In this document: piece by piece, positions 15,999 to 25,301 of the stretch
Position numbering within the stretch: the first letter of the stretch is position 1
Layout of the letters: the number at the start of each line of letters is the position of its first letter
Made by a program: the position numbers and the translations under genes
Source: CAYMCQ01 sp964389025
GTDB lineage: Bacteria > Verrucomicrobiota > Verrucomicrobiia > Limisphaerales > CAYMCQ01
Direction: 5' to 3'
Length of the DNA stretch: 33,615 bases
Assembly: GCA_964389025.1 (NCBI GenBank)
Contig: CAYMCQ010000041.1
Coordinates: forward strand, 1-33,615
Notes under the pieces: model-generated
What the model was told of the DNA's origin: nothing
Databases searched by the model: none
What the model saw: the letters and a program-made list of their open reading frames with translations, nothing else

Positions 15999-18900
15999 AT
16001 GCGCCTGCGCCCAATACACTGGTTCCTGTTGAGTCTGCTGCTGTTCGCGGCAGGCGCATACGTCTGGCATCTCGCGGACAAGCGGCAGGAGGAAAGAAAT
16101 CGGGCGCGAGAAAAAAACTTGCAGCCGTCCCCTGCCCCATCCATCCGAAAAGTTTCCTCGATCCGCGCGGCCACCGTGCAAACGACTCCGCCGCCGATGC
16201 CGTTGTTGAGCGCCGCTGCGCCGCTCAGTTCCGTTCCCAACGTGCCGGCAAAACGCGACCCGCGCTTCCCGCATCGCGTGAGCAACACGGCCAAGACCGT
16301 CGGCCAGCTCGCCCGCAGTGAAACCGGGCTTCTTCTGGAGAACGCGCTGATTGACACGTCGCTGAAAGGAAAACTCCAGATTCCGGATTCGCTCCGCGCC
16401 AAAGGCGAGCACGGCAGTTACATCGTCCAGGCGCGCGGCGCGATTGACGCGGGCTTCCGCGAGTTGCTGAACGAGGCGGGCGCGAAAATCATTTCCTACA
16501 TTCCGCAGAATGCCTATCTCGTGCGCGTCTCGTCGGCGGGCGCGCAGCAACTGGCCGCGAACGGCGCTCAAGCCGTGCTTGCCTACGAGCCGTATTTCAA
16601 ATTGAAACCGGATTTGCTGCGGCGCGTGGTTGAAGAAATTCCCCTGCCCGCTGACACCACTCTCAACGTCGTCGTCTTTCCCGGCGAAAAAGATTCCACG
16701 GCCAGCCAGCTTGAGAAAGCCGGTGTTGAAATTCTCGGCGAAGATCGCTCGCCATTTGGCCCGGTGCTGCGCGTGCGCCCGCCGTTGGATGCGCTGACGT
16801 TCATCGCAAATCTTGCGGGCGTGCAAACCATCGAGACCGCCCAGCGGCGAATCATGGCGAACGATTTGAGCCGCGCGCGCATGACGGTTTCGTCCAACAC
16901 GATTGTGCCGGGCAACTATCTCGAACTCACCGGCAGCAACATTGTTGTGGCTGTGAACGATACCGGCGTGGATGAGAGCCATCAGGATTTGACGGGGCGA
17001 GTTTTTTCCGATGTTGCGAGCGCCTTGACTGATACGGATGGCCATGGCACGCACGTGGCCGGAATCATCGCGGGCGACGGCACGCAGTCCGTGACGGTTT
17101 CAAATGCGAGCGGCTCAATCAATCCCGGAACGAATTTCCAATACCGCGGCAAAGCGCCGGGCGCGCATATTTTTGCCTCACGGTTAAACCTGGTCGCCAG
17201 CCCGTTTCAATCGGATGCGATCCTTCAGGAAGCCGCTGCCGGGACAAACGCGCTCATCTCAAACAACAGTTGGCACTACGCCGCGCAGGGTGATTACAAC
17301 CTTGCCGCCGCGAGCTACGACGCGGCGGTGCGCGACTCGTTGCCGGAAGTGACCGGCTCGCAATCGTTGCTCTACGTTTTTGCCGCGGGCAACGGCGGAT
17401 TCGGCGGCGACGACGGACTGGGCGGCGAAGCCAATTCCATTTTCTCGCCCGGCACGGCGAAGAACGTCATCACCGTCGGCGCAGTCGAACAACTGCGCAA
17501 AATCACGAACGTCTATACCGCAAATTGCACTAGCACGAACATCAACGGCACGAACACCACGATTTGTGACACGAACCAACCCTGGCTTGCCTCGACCGAC
17601 ACCAGCGATCAAATCGCAGCGTTTTCAAGCCGCGGAAACGTCGGCGTCGGAATCGAAGGCGATTTTGGACGGTTCAAACCGGACGTTGTGGCGCCCGGCA
17701 CGTTCGTCGTCTCGACGCGTTCGACGATGTGGGATGAGATCGCTTACTACAATCGCACAAACTTCAGCGGGAATGTTTTCTTCAGCCAGGTGCTCGAACC
17801 GAATGAGCTTGGTTTCTACTCCATTTTCGTTCCCGACGACGCGGTGCAACTGTTCATCAATGTTTTTTCGGGCGCGAACCTGCCGATTTACGTGAGCAAC
17901 ACCGGGCAGCCGACGAATGCCGGTCCGCCAACAATTGTGACGGGAATAAACTCCGTTTCGATTCCACCGGACGCGGCGCTCTCGCCAATCGGCACGACGT
18001 GGTTTTACACGATTCAAAACACGACGGCGGAGCAAGTGACGTTCGACGTGCTGACGATTCTCGCGACGACGAACGCCGCATTGGGAAATTATTTCGAAGT
18101 CCTCAGCAATTTGAACAACTCGATTGCGTGCGGCACAAATCCTTGCGCGTCCGGCACGCCGCCGCATTATTACCGCTATGAGTCCGGCAGCAGCATGGCG
18201 GCGGCGGCGGTGTCGGGCACGCTCGCATTGATGGAGCAGTTCTTCACCAGCACGCTTCAGCGGCCCGCCAGTCCGGCGCTGATGAAAGCGTTGCTCATCA
18301 ACGGCGCGCGCGGCCTCGGCGACCTCTATGATTTTCAAGTGCAGAACCTGATCAATTTTCAGGGTTGGGGTCTGGTTCAACTCACGAACAGCATTCCGAC
18401 TTCGCTCGTGACGAACCTCGGCGTAACAACAACGCCCGCGCCGTTCTTTTTCTTTGACCAAAGTCCGACTAACGCGCTGGCAACCGGCCAAAGCCAGACG
18501 CGAACCATTCAAGTCAACACCTCGACCGCGCCAAACCGTCCGTTGCGCGTCACGCTCGTCTGGACAGACCCGCCCGGCAATCCCGCCGCGGGAATCAAAC
18601 TGGTGAATGATCTGGATCTGGTCGTGACAAACCTGGACACGGGAGAAGTTTTCTTCGGCAATGACATGCACCCCAACGACGAAGCCACTTCGCCGTGGGA
18701 CACAAACGAGGCGCCGAACATTGACATCGTCAACAACGTCGAGAACGTCTATCTCGCGCCGCCGCTCGGCACGAATTACTCCATCACCGTCACCGGCAAG
18801 CGCGTGAACGTGAACGCAGTCACGGCGCATCCCGATGACGTGGTGCAGGATTACGCGCTGGTGATTTCCAGCGGCAACGGTGTGGAGGCTGGGGCGCTTG

Positions 18901-21900
18901 CTTTGACGGAACAAGCAACGGTCTCAACAATCACGCCGAACGTCACCCTTGTGTCGTCCAACTCCATCAACGGTTTCGATTCGTCGGGAAGACTGACCAG
19001 TTCCGGCGCGATTCTGCTTGGCCAGCGCGTGGGCGCAAATACGCCGCTGCTCGGAACCACCGATGGGAAGACCAACCAATGGCATTTCTACGTCATCGCC
19101 AACACGAACAACTTCACGAACGCGGCGTTTGCGGCGTTCCTGCCCACCACCCTTTCGATTCCTCGAATGGGCGTGCGCGAGCGCGATCTCGACAACGCCA
19201 CCCGCATCGAGGCGGACATTGACATGTTTATCGCGAGGGGACTCGCGGGCAGCGACCTGACGAACCTTTCGCCGACGATCATCGCTGACGCCATTGCCAA
19301 TCGAAACGGCTCGCGGTCTTCGCGTGGCCGCGCCGGCGCGGAATCAATCGTGTTGTCGGACGCAGCCAACCAGGTTTTTTACATCGGCATCAAATCGGAG
19401 GATTACCAGGCGGCGGAGTATGGCCTCTTTGCCATTTTCAGCGAACCGCCGTTCAGCCAGAAGGATGAGAATGGAAATCTGATCCTGCGGCCAGGCGGTC
19501 TTCCGGCTGCGATTCCGGACGGCTCGCCTGAAAGTCCGCAGGCCGCGCTGCTTTTCGCGTTCGCGCAGCAGCCGCTTGATTTTCCGATCCGCCGCGTCAT
19601 CGTGACAAACCACCTTTCCCACGAACGCATGGGCGACCTGCTCGGCAACCTGAGCCACAGCGATGCCGGCGGCCAGATATTTTCCGTGCTGAACAATCAT
19701 TCGTGCGTGCTGGATGCCACGGACAATTGTCTGACGAACGTGCTGTTCATTTATGAAGACAATGGCCAGGGCGACATTGATGTGAGTTCGCCGACAACAC
19801 CTCCCACTATTTTGAAACACACCGACGGACCGGGCAGCCTCACGGATTTCATCGGCCAAACCGTCAACCCGGGTGACGTGTTCATGCTGACGATGGTGGA
19901 CAACGCGGTGGAAAAAATTGGCAGCGTGAACGATCTCATCATCAAAGTTGAGCCGCAGATGGGCACGAACGGGGCGACCACCCTGACGATCGGCCCGGGC
20001 GGGTTTGGAACCACGTTTGTGGACGTGGGGCCGGATGTCACGAACATGACCGTGTCCGTGGCAATCATCGGCGGAGCTCCAGCGCAGCCGCTGGATTTGT
20101 TTGTGCGGCGCGGCGCTTTGCCGACGACAAACACGTTCGACTATGCGACCAGCATCAGTCCGCCGGGCGGTTCCCTGACGGTGACGCCGTTTGATGTGCC
20201 CCCGTTGCGGGCGGGCCGCTACTTCATCAGCGTGTTCAACCCGCCGGGCAACAGCTCGGTGACCGTCCGGATCGTGGTGACGCTGACGCGGAACATCGCC
20301 AGCATCCCCTCTCTTTTTACCGGCTCTGTGACGAACGTTTCGCTGCGGGACGACGCGGTAACTTACGCGGAGTTTGATGTGTCGAGCCATCTTTTGATCT
20401 CGGCGCTTGACGTCGGCCTGCTCATCCGGCATCCGCGCATTTCCGATCTCGCCGTCACGCTGATCAGCCCCAACGGCACGCGCATCCTTCTGTTTGAAGA
20501 TCGCGGGAGGCTCACAGCCGACGGCCTTGGCTCTGCGAACGGTCTGGGCACATTTTTCTATGGCTACACGAACATGGCGGCGTTTTACACAAATGATTTC
20601 GACGCCTCGTCATTGGGCTGGTATGCGCCGGGCGCGGTGTTTCAAGGCTGGAATGTCCTGACGAATTTCGTCGCCGTCGTTCCCGACTACAGCCACCTTT
20701 CCCTCAACAACAACGTGCTCATGCTCACCGACGGCGTGGTGTCAAACTCGCTGCCAACGACGAATTCGACAAACTACCGCCTGACGTTCAAAGTCAATCA
20801 TGCGCCTTACATCGTCGGCATGGCCGGCTGGTGGCCGTTCGATGAAGACGCGACGGATATTTTCGGCGGGCACGATGGGTTGCTTTCCGGCAACGTCCAG
20901 TTCTCCACCGGCGAAGTGAACAATGCATTCATCGGCGACGGCGTTGCGACCAGCATGAAGGTTCCGGCGTGTCCAGACCTTGACGTTGGCATGAAGCGCG
21001 GATTCACAATCGAAGGATGGATCAACCCGATCAGTCCGACCAACACCGCCCCACTCGGCACAGGCCCGCCCGTCATGAGCAACGGTTTTGAGAATGCCGA
21101 ATCTGCCGCGACCTATCTGTCGGGCGCGTTCTTCTCCGGCTGGGTCGTGGATTCGGGTGATGTTGACGTGCTCACGAACGGCATTTACGGCGGCTTGGTA
21201 GTGGACTCTGGCACCAACTGCATTGACCTGAAGGCCGGGACCGTTTTCACCAACGTTGCGTTGATACCCGGAAGACTTTACCAGTTGAGTTTTGCCTACG
21301 CGCGAAATCCTGACAGCTTGGGGGCAGGCATCATCCCGCAGGCTGCGGTCAGCATGGACGGCGCGCAGATCGCCGTCGTCGTTGCCGACAATCCCGCGAA
21401 CACATGGATGAACGTCGGCTGGCAGCCAACCTCAGTGGTGTTCACCGCCACATCGCCGCTGTCGAAACTGGAGTTGCGTTCATTGACCGGCACGAATTAC
21501 GGCGTCCTGTTCGATTCGTTCGAGATCCGCCCCATCATCTTCGCTCCGTTGCCTGCTGCGCCGCTCGTGGGATGGGACGACCCGACCAACGCGCTCCCGT
21601 TCGGCGTCCATTTCTGGTTCGCCGGACTTCCCGGCACGAACGTCGCCGGCTCGCTCGCCGCGAACATCCTCGACACCAACTCCATGCCGCACATCATCTC
21701 CACGCCGGATTCAGTCATCACCAATGGCGGTTGGCAGCACGTCGCGCTTTCCTACGATAACAGCAGCGGCGTCGCGAAGATTTACACGAACGGCCAGCCG
21801 GCAGTCACCGCCACGCTCGGCTCGTTCACACCGCTGACCTCGGGAGATTTGTTTTTCGGGTATCATCCCGTTCCATCGCGTCCGGGGAGAAGCTTCGCGG

Positions 21901-24900
21901 GTGGGCTGGATGAATTCAGCGTTTACGAGCGCGCGCTTTCTGATTGCGAAATCGCGACCATCGCCGGTGCGGCCAGCCGCGGCAAATACGGCACGAACGT
22001 CCTGACCTGCCCCGTCGTAAGCAGCGTCGAACTCTCCGTTACGGCGACGCCCTTCTCGCCAATCTCCACGTTCTTTTTCACCAACGGTCTCTCGTGGGTC
22101 ACCAACGGGCCGTTCTTTGAAACGAACTTCATTGATTTCACCGTCAATCTCCAGTCGCCGGACACGAACAGCGCGCCGACGAACCTGACTTCACTCGTCG
22201 TGCGTCCGCTTGATCCGAACGTCTCGGTGGATGACTTCGTGTTGTCGGCGTTGCTGACGAATTCTTTTGACGGCTTGCTGCATTTCACCGAGGACAGGAA
22301 CCTCGCGGTTCTGCCGATCAAATTTGCGCCCACGCCATTTTCTGTCTCGAATTTTCCGCCCGTGCTGATCTTCTCGAACGATTTCGAGAACGCAACGGCG
22401 GGAATTTACACTGTGGGCAGCACCATCCCGGGCGGGCCGAATAATCCCGCCGTTGGAACGCGAGACTGGACAGTGACGAGAAGCCCGGTCACGGTCGTCA
22501 TCAACAACAGCCTTGACGCGACGGGCAGCAACTTCATCGCGCTGGCGCGTGGCGCCGTCTCATGCGAACTGCCCACAGCCCAGGGTCATCGCTACGAACT
22601 CACTTACAACGTTCGCGGCCCGGGCGCGGTCAGTTGGTGGAACGGCGAGGTTGACCCGTTGAGCCGCCGCGCCCGTGACCTCATCGGCGGCAACAACGGC
22701 GCGTTTTTCTACGGAGCCACGAACAGTCTCACCGCAACAAATGCGATGGCCGCGCTGGTTGGCCGGCAGGGATTCTATTTCGACGGCGCCAGTGTCACGA
22801 ACGTCATTACGAACGCAGTCGCATCGGTGACGAACTTCATCGCCAGCAAAATCGAATTGGGTGACCCGCAGAACCTGCGTTTCACAAACGCGTTCACGAT
22901 TGAAGGCTGGATCAATCCGTCGCAATTCTCCTCGACCAACGAGGAGGAGGCTGTGCAGCTTTTCTTCCGGGGTGATTCGCGCAATTGTCTCGACCCGTAT
23001 TGGCTGGCTCTGGAGAAAAGTTTCCCGCCAAGCGTCTATGGTCTGCTCTTCCATGTTGAAGGCGGCACCAATCTGGACTGTGGCCTCACCATCGAAGCCG
23101 AAGCGACGGTTCTTGCCAGCAATCAATGGCAGCACATCGCCGCCGTGTTCGAGGGGAATTTTGAATGGACCAATAGCCCGCCTTCGTTCACCAATGTGCT
23201 TCGCCTTTACGTCAACGGCCAGAGCTTGACCAATTTCGTTGTTCACTCAGATCCGGAACCTCCAACTGGCGAGCCTCCCACCGATGGCTTCACTCCAATC
23301 AGTCCGTTCCGCGACCTTGACCCGGCATTCAGTCCCGGCGTGTCCATCGGCAACCGCAGTCGTTACGATTCTTCCGAGCCGTATAGCGGTTTCATGGATG
23401 AATTGACCGTTTACGACCGCGCTTTGACTGCGGCGGAAATTGCCGCCATTGCCAACGCTGGCGCCGCCGGCAAGTCCGACCCCGCCGCGCCGCCGTCGCT
23501 AAGCCTTGCGAAAGTCCGCGTGCTGCTCGACAACGTTGAGGCGCGGGTCAGCAACGGCGACAACGCGAAATGGAGCACGCACACGCTCGTGTTCACCGCG
23601 CGGCAGACGAACACGGTGCTGACTCTCGAAAGCCTTTTGCCCGGAACGCTGGTGGACAATGTCACGCTCACGGAAATTCCCGCGGAGCTTCATTATCTTC
23701 CGGAAGAGTCGCTCAACGCGCTGATTGGCGAAGACGCATTCGGCAGATGGCGGCTGGAAATCCTGGACACGCGTGTCGGCGCGACCAGCGGCAATCCCGA
23801 GCTGGTGAACTGGCAGTTGCAATTCACACTCGCGCCCAGCAATCCGCCGCCAGTGATCCATCTCCAGCATGGCATCAACTACATCAACACGCTTCCCGGC
23901 AATGGCATCCAATACTTCGTCGTGGACGTTCCGCAATGGGCGACGATGGCCACGAACATTCTCCTGTTCGCGACGAACCGCAACACCGGCGCGACGCAGG
24001 CCGTGAATGTGCTTTTCAGCCAGACAAATTTCCCGACGCCGGCAGACCTTTCACTCTTTGGCGGGCCGGTCAGTTCAGGCGTGTTCACTCTGATGACAAA
24101 CACTTCTCCTGCGCTCACCAACGGCCAGCCGTATTATTTGGAGGTCGTAAATCCGCAGCCAACGGCGGTGAGGTTTGCGATCGGCGTCTCGTTTGACATC
24201 CTGACGCTCACGAATTGTGAATCGGTGACCAGCTTCGTTGGCCCAGCCGGCATTCCGCGCTACTTCCAGTTCGATATTCCGACCAATCCGCCCCCGGAGA
24301 TGGCGGGCGAAGTCACGTTCTGGCTGACCAGCGCCCGGAGCAATTTGACCGTCGTCCTGAGCCAGCATTTGCCGCTGCCTAACCTTGGACATTACGATTA
24401 CATCAGCCAGCGGCCTTGCACAAACGATGAAGTTCTGATCGTCCTCACCAACAGCACGCCGTGGCCGATCATGACGAACCGCTGGTATGTCGGCGTGTTC
24501 AATTCAACCGCGACCAACGTTCCATTCACGGTAACGGCTTGCTACACGACCAATCCGCCGACAATCATTCCGCTCACCAACGCAACTCCATTCTTCGCGT
24601 CCCAGACGGATCCGTTCGCGGCGCCGCCCGGCCCGCCGAGATTCTTCTTCTTCGAGTTCGACATCACGAATTCTGTGGATGGCGTCCTGTTTGAACTTTA
24701 CAATCTTTCCGGCGACGCCGATCTCGTGCTGCAACGCGATGTGCCGCCCGGCCAGACACCCTACTTTGCCGGCAGCTTCCAGCCGGACACGATGCCGGAG
24801 CAGATCGTTCTGAGGACCAATTTCGCTTTGCCCGACCTGCGCGGCAGATGGTTCCTGGGAGTTTACAACAACGAGCCGACCAACACGGCTTACACCATCC

Positions 24901-25163
24901 GCGCCGTCGTCGAAACCAACAGCCTCCTCGTCAGCACGCAACCGCTCAGCACCAGCGGCACACGTCTGAGCCCGCGCGACGTTCTGCTGCAATGGAACTC
25001 CATCGTTGGCGAGACCTATAATGTGGAATTCACAACCGACCTTTTCCCGCCCATCACTTGGACCGTCGTGAACACAGTCGTCGCCACGACGCCGACCACG
25101 ACGTTCCTCGCGCCTGTTAATCCGGCGGGCAATGGATTTTACCGAATCGTCCAGGTGCCGTAA
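15999..25163 (+). CDS. Giant exported subtilisin-like (S8) protease with nested P-domain, LamG-like and galactose-binding-like modules
   Basis: A 3054-residue protein. It begins with an N-terminal signal or anchor helix (residues 9-25) and two I9-like propeptide segments (about 139-205 and 215-285). The S8 catalytic domain follows: Asp321 in NDTGVD, His349 in DGHGTHVAG, oxyanion Asn465 in FAAGNGG and Ser732 in SGSSMAA. About 150 residues (572-725) are inserted between PDVVAPGT and the serine. Next is a LVWTDPPG...LVNDLDLVV beta-sandwich (about 846-970), then PPC-like and uncertain beta modules to 1437. From 1438 to 2613 lies a P-domain split into three pieces by two large cassettes. Three PPC-like modules (about 2615-2985) and a final WNSIVGETYNVEFTTDL-type domain end in YRIVQVP. 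No PEP-CTERM or other C-terminal sorting tail is seen. All catalytic residues are present, so an active extracellular or surface protease is likely. It lies downstream of the pilin cassette after a 230-base gap. Confidence 0.9.
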   Translation: MRLRPIHWFLLSLLLFAAGAYVWHLADKRQEERNRAREKNLQPSPAPSIRKVSSIRAATVQTTPPPMPLLSAAAPLSSVPNVPAKRDPRFPHRVSNTAKTVGQLARSETGLLLENALIDTSLKGKLQIPDSLRAKGEHGSYIVQARGAIDAGFRELLNEAGAKIISYIPQNAYLVRVSSAGAQQLAANGAQAVLAYEPYFKLKPDLLRRVVEEIPLPADTTLNVVVFPGEKDSTASQLEKAGVEILGEDRSPFGPVLRVRPPLDALTFIANLAGVQTIETAQRRIMANDLSRARMTVSSNTIVPGNYLELTGSNIVVAVNDTGVDESHQDLTGRVFSDVASALTDTDGHGTHVAGIIAGDGTQSVTVSNASGSINPGTNFQYRGKAPGAHIFASRLNLVASPFQSDAILQEAAAGTNALISNNSWHYAAQGDYNLAAASYDAAVRDSLPEVTGSQSLLYVFAAGNGGFGGDDGLGGEANSIFSPGTAKNVITVGAVEQLRKITNVYTANCTSTNINGTNTTICDTNQPWLASTDTSDQIAAFSSRGNVGVGIEGDFGRFKPDVVAPGTFVVSTRSTMWDEIAYYNRTNFSGNVFFSQVLEPNELGFYSIFVPDDAVQLFINVFSGANLPIYVSNTGQPTNAGPPTIVTGINSVSIPPDAALSPIGTTWFYTIQNTTAEQVTFDVLTILATTNAALGNYFEVLSNLNNSIACGTNPCASGTPPHYYRYESGSSMAAAAVSGTLALMEQFFTSTLQRPASPALMKALLINGARGLGDLYDFQVQNLINFQGWGLVQLTNSIPTSLVTNLGVTTTPAPFFFFDQSPTNALATGQSQTRTIQVNTSTAPNRPLRVTLVWTDPPGNPAAGIKLVNDLDLVVTNLDTGEVFFGNDMHPNDEATSPWDTNEAPNIDIVNNVENVYLAPPLGTNYSITVTGKRVNVNAVTAHPDDVVQDYALVISSGNGVEAGALALTEQATVSTITPNVTLVSSNSINGFDSSGRLTSSGAILLGQRVGANTPLLGTTDGKTNQWHFYVIANTNNFTNAAFAAFLPTTLSIPRMGVRERDLDNATRIEADIDMFIARGLAGSDLTNLSPTIIADAIANRNGSRSSRGRAGAESIVLSDAANQVFYIGIKSEDYQAAEYGLFAIFSEPPFSQKDENGNLILRPGGLPAAIPDGSPESPQAALLFAFAQQPLDFPIRRVIVTNHLSHERMGDLLGNLSHSDAGGQIFSVLNNHSCVLDATDNCLTNVLFIYEDNGQGDIDVSSPTTPPTILKHTDGPGSLTDFIGQTVNPGDVFMLTMVDNAVEKIGSVNDLIIKVEPQMGTNGATTLTIGPGGFGTTFVDVGPDVTNMTVSVAIIGGAPAQPLDLFVRRGALPTTNTFDYATSISPPGGSLTVTPFDVPPLRAGRYFISVFNPPGNSSVTVRIVVTLTRNIASIPSLFTGSVTNVSLRDDAVTYAEFDVSSHLLISALDVGLLIRHPRISDLAVTLISPNGTRILLFEDRGRLTADGLGSANGLGTFFYGYTNMAAFYTNDFDASSLGWYAPGAVFQGWNVLTNFVAVVPDYSHLSLNNNVLMLTDGVVSNSLPTTNSTNYRLTFKVNHAPYIVGMAGWWPFDEDATDIFGGHDGLLSGNVQFSTGEVNNAFIGDGVATSMKVPACPDLDVGMKRGFTIEGWINPISPTNTAPLGTGPPVMSNGFENAESAATYLSGAFFSGWVVDSGDVDVLTNGIYGGLVVDSGTNCIDLKAGTVFTNVALIPGRLYQLSFAYARNPDSLGAGIIPQAAVSMDGAQIAVVVADNPANTWMNVGWQPTSVVFTATSPLSKLELRSLTGTNYGVLFDSFEIRPIIFAPLPAAPLVGWDDPTNALPFGVHFWFAGLPGTNVAGSLAANILDTNSMPHIISTPDSVITNGGWQHVALSYDNSSGVAKIYTNGQPAVTATLGSFTPLTSGDLFFGYHPVPSRPGRSFAGGLDEFSVYERALSDCEIATIAGAASRGKYGTNVLTCPVVSSVELSVTATPFSPISTFFFTNGLSWVTNGPFFETNFIDFTVNLQSPDTNSAPTNLTSLVVRPLDPNVSVDDFVLSALLTNSFDGLLHFTEDRNLAVLPIKFAPTPFSVSNFPPVLIFSNDFENATAGIYTVGSTIPGGPNNPAVGTRDWTVTRSPVTVVINNSLDATGSNFIALARGAVSCELPTAQGHRYELTYNVRGPGAVSWWNGEVDPLSRRARDLIGGNNGAFFYGATNSLTATNAMAALVGRQGFYFDGASVTNVITNAVASVTNFIASKIELGDPQNLRFTNAFTIEGWINPSQFSSTNEEEAVQLFFRGDSRNCLDPYWLALEKSFPPSVYGLLFHVEGGTNLDCGLTIEAEATVLASNQWQHIAAVFEGNFEWTNSPPSFTNVLRLYVNGQSLTNFVVHSDPEPPTGEPPTDGFTPISPFRDLDPAFSPGVSIGNRSRYDSSEPYSGFMDELTVYDRALTAAEIAAIANAGAAGKSDPAAPPSLSLAKVRVLLDNVEARVSNGDNAKWSTHTLVFTARQTNTVLTLESLLPGTLVDNVTLTEIPAELHYLPEESLNALIGEDAFGRWRLEILDTRVGATSGNPELVNWQLQFTLAPSNPPPVIHLQHGINYINTLPGNGIQYFVVDVPQWATMATNILLFATNRNTGATQAVNVLFSQTNFPTPADLSLFGGPVSSGVFTLMTNTSPALTNGQPYYLEVVNPQPTAVRFAIGVSFDILTLTNCESVTSFVGPAGIPRYFQFDIPTNPPPEMAGEVTFWLTSARSNLTVVLSQHLPLPNLGHYDYISQRPCTNDEVLIVLTNSTPWPIMTNRWYVGVFNSTATNVPFTVTACYTTNPPTIIPLTNATPFFASQTDPFAAPPGPPRFFFFEFDITNSVDGVLFELYNLSGDADLVLQRDVPPGQTPYFAGSFQPDTMPEQIVLRTNFALPDLRGRWFLGVYNNEPTNTAYTIRAVVETNSLLVSTQPLSTSGTRLSPRDVLLQWNSIVGETYNVEFTTDLFPPITWTVVNTVVATTPTTTFLAPVNPAGNGFYRIVQVP

Positions 25164-25166
25164 TAA

Positions 25167-25191
25167 TGGAGCGCAGGATTCCAGCCTGCGC
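25167..25191. repeat. Small palindromic repeat after the protease gene
   Basis: GCGCAGG (25171-25177) and CCTGCGC (25185-25191) pair perfectly around a 7-base loop, preceded by GGA. It begins a few bases after the protease stop. There is no T-run, so termination is possible but unproven. It looks like another short member of the dispersed palindromes of this window. Confidence 0.6.
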
Positions 25192-25301
25192 GTTCAGCGG
25201 TGCCTTGGCGCGGTAAATTTTTGCCCGTTGATTCCATCCTTTGCTCCGCGCAATTTTTCTGCCAAACTTCCCGATTAGTTTAGTCTGAAAATTCGCAAGT
25301 C

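Noticed and set aside
17625..18914. 429-codon open frame on the minus strand opposite the protease
   Set aside because: High GC codon bias of the plus-strand gene keeps the opposite frame open; the product is very Arg/His-rich and without motifs. The same holds for 15771-17054 and 19344-20432.
20583..23681. Intein or mobile-element insertion in the protease
   Set aside because: The inserted parts are recognisable extracellular beta modules without endonuclease or splicing motifs, and the frame is continuous.
24980..25163. PEP-CTERM or similar sorting signal at the end of the protease
   Set aside because: The end reads GFYRIVQVP with no following hydrophobic helix or basic tail.
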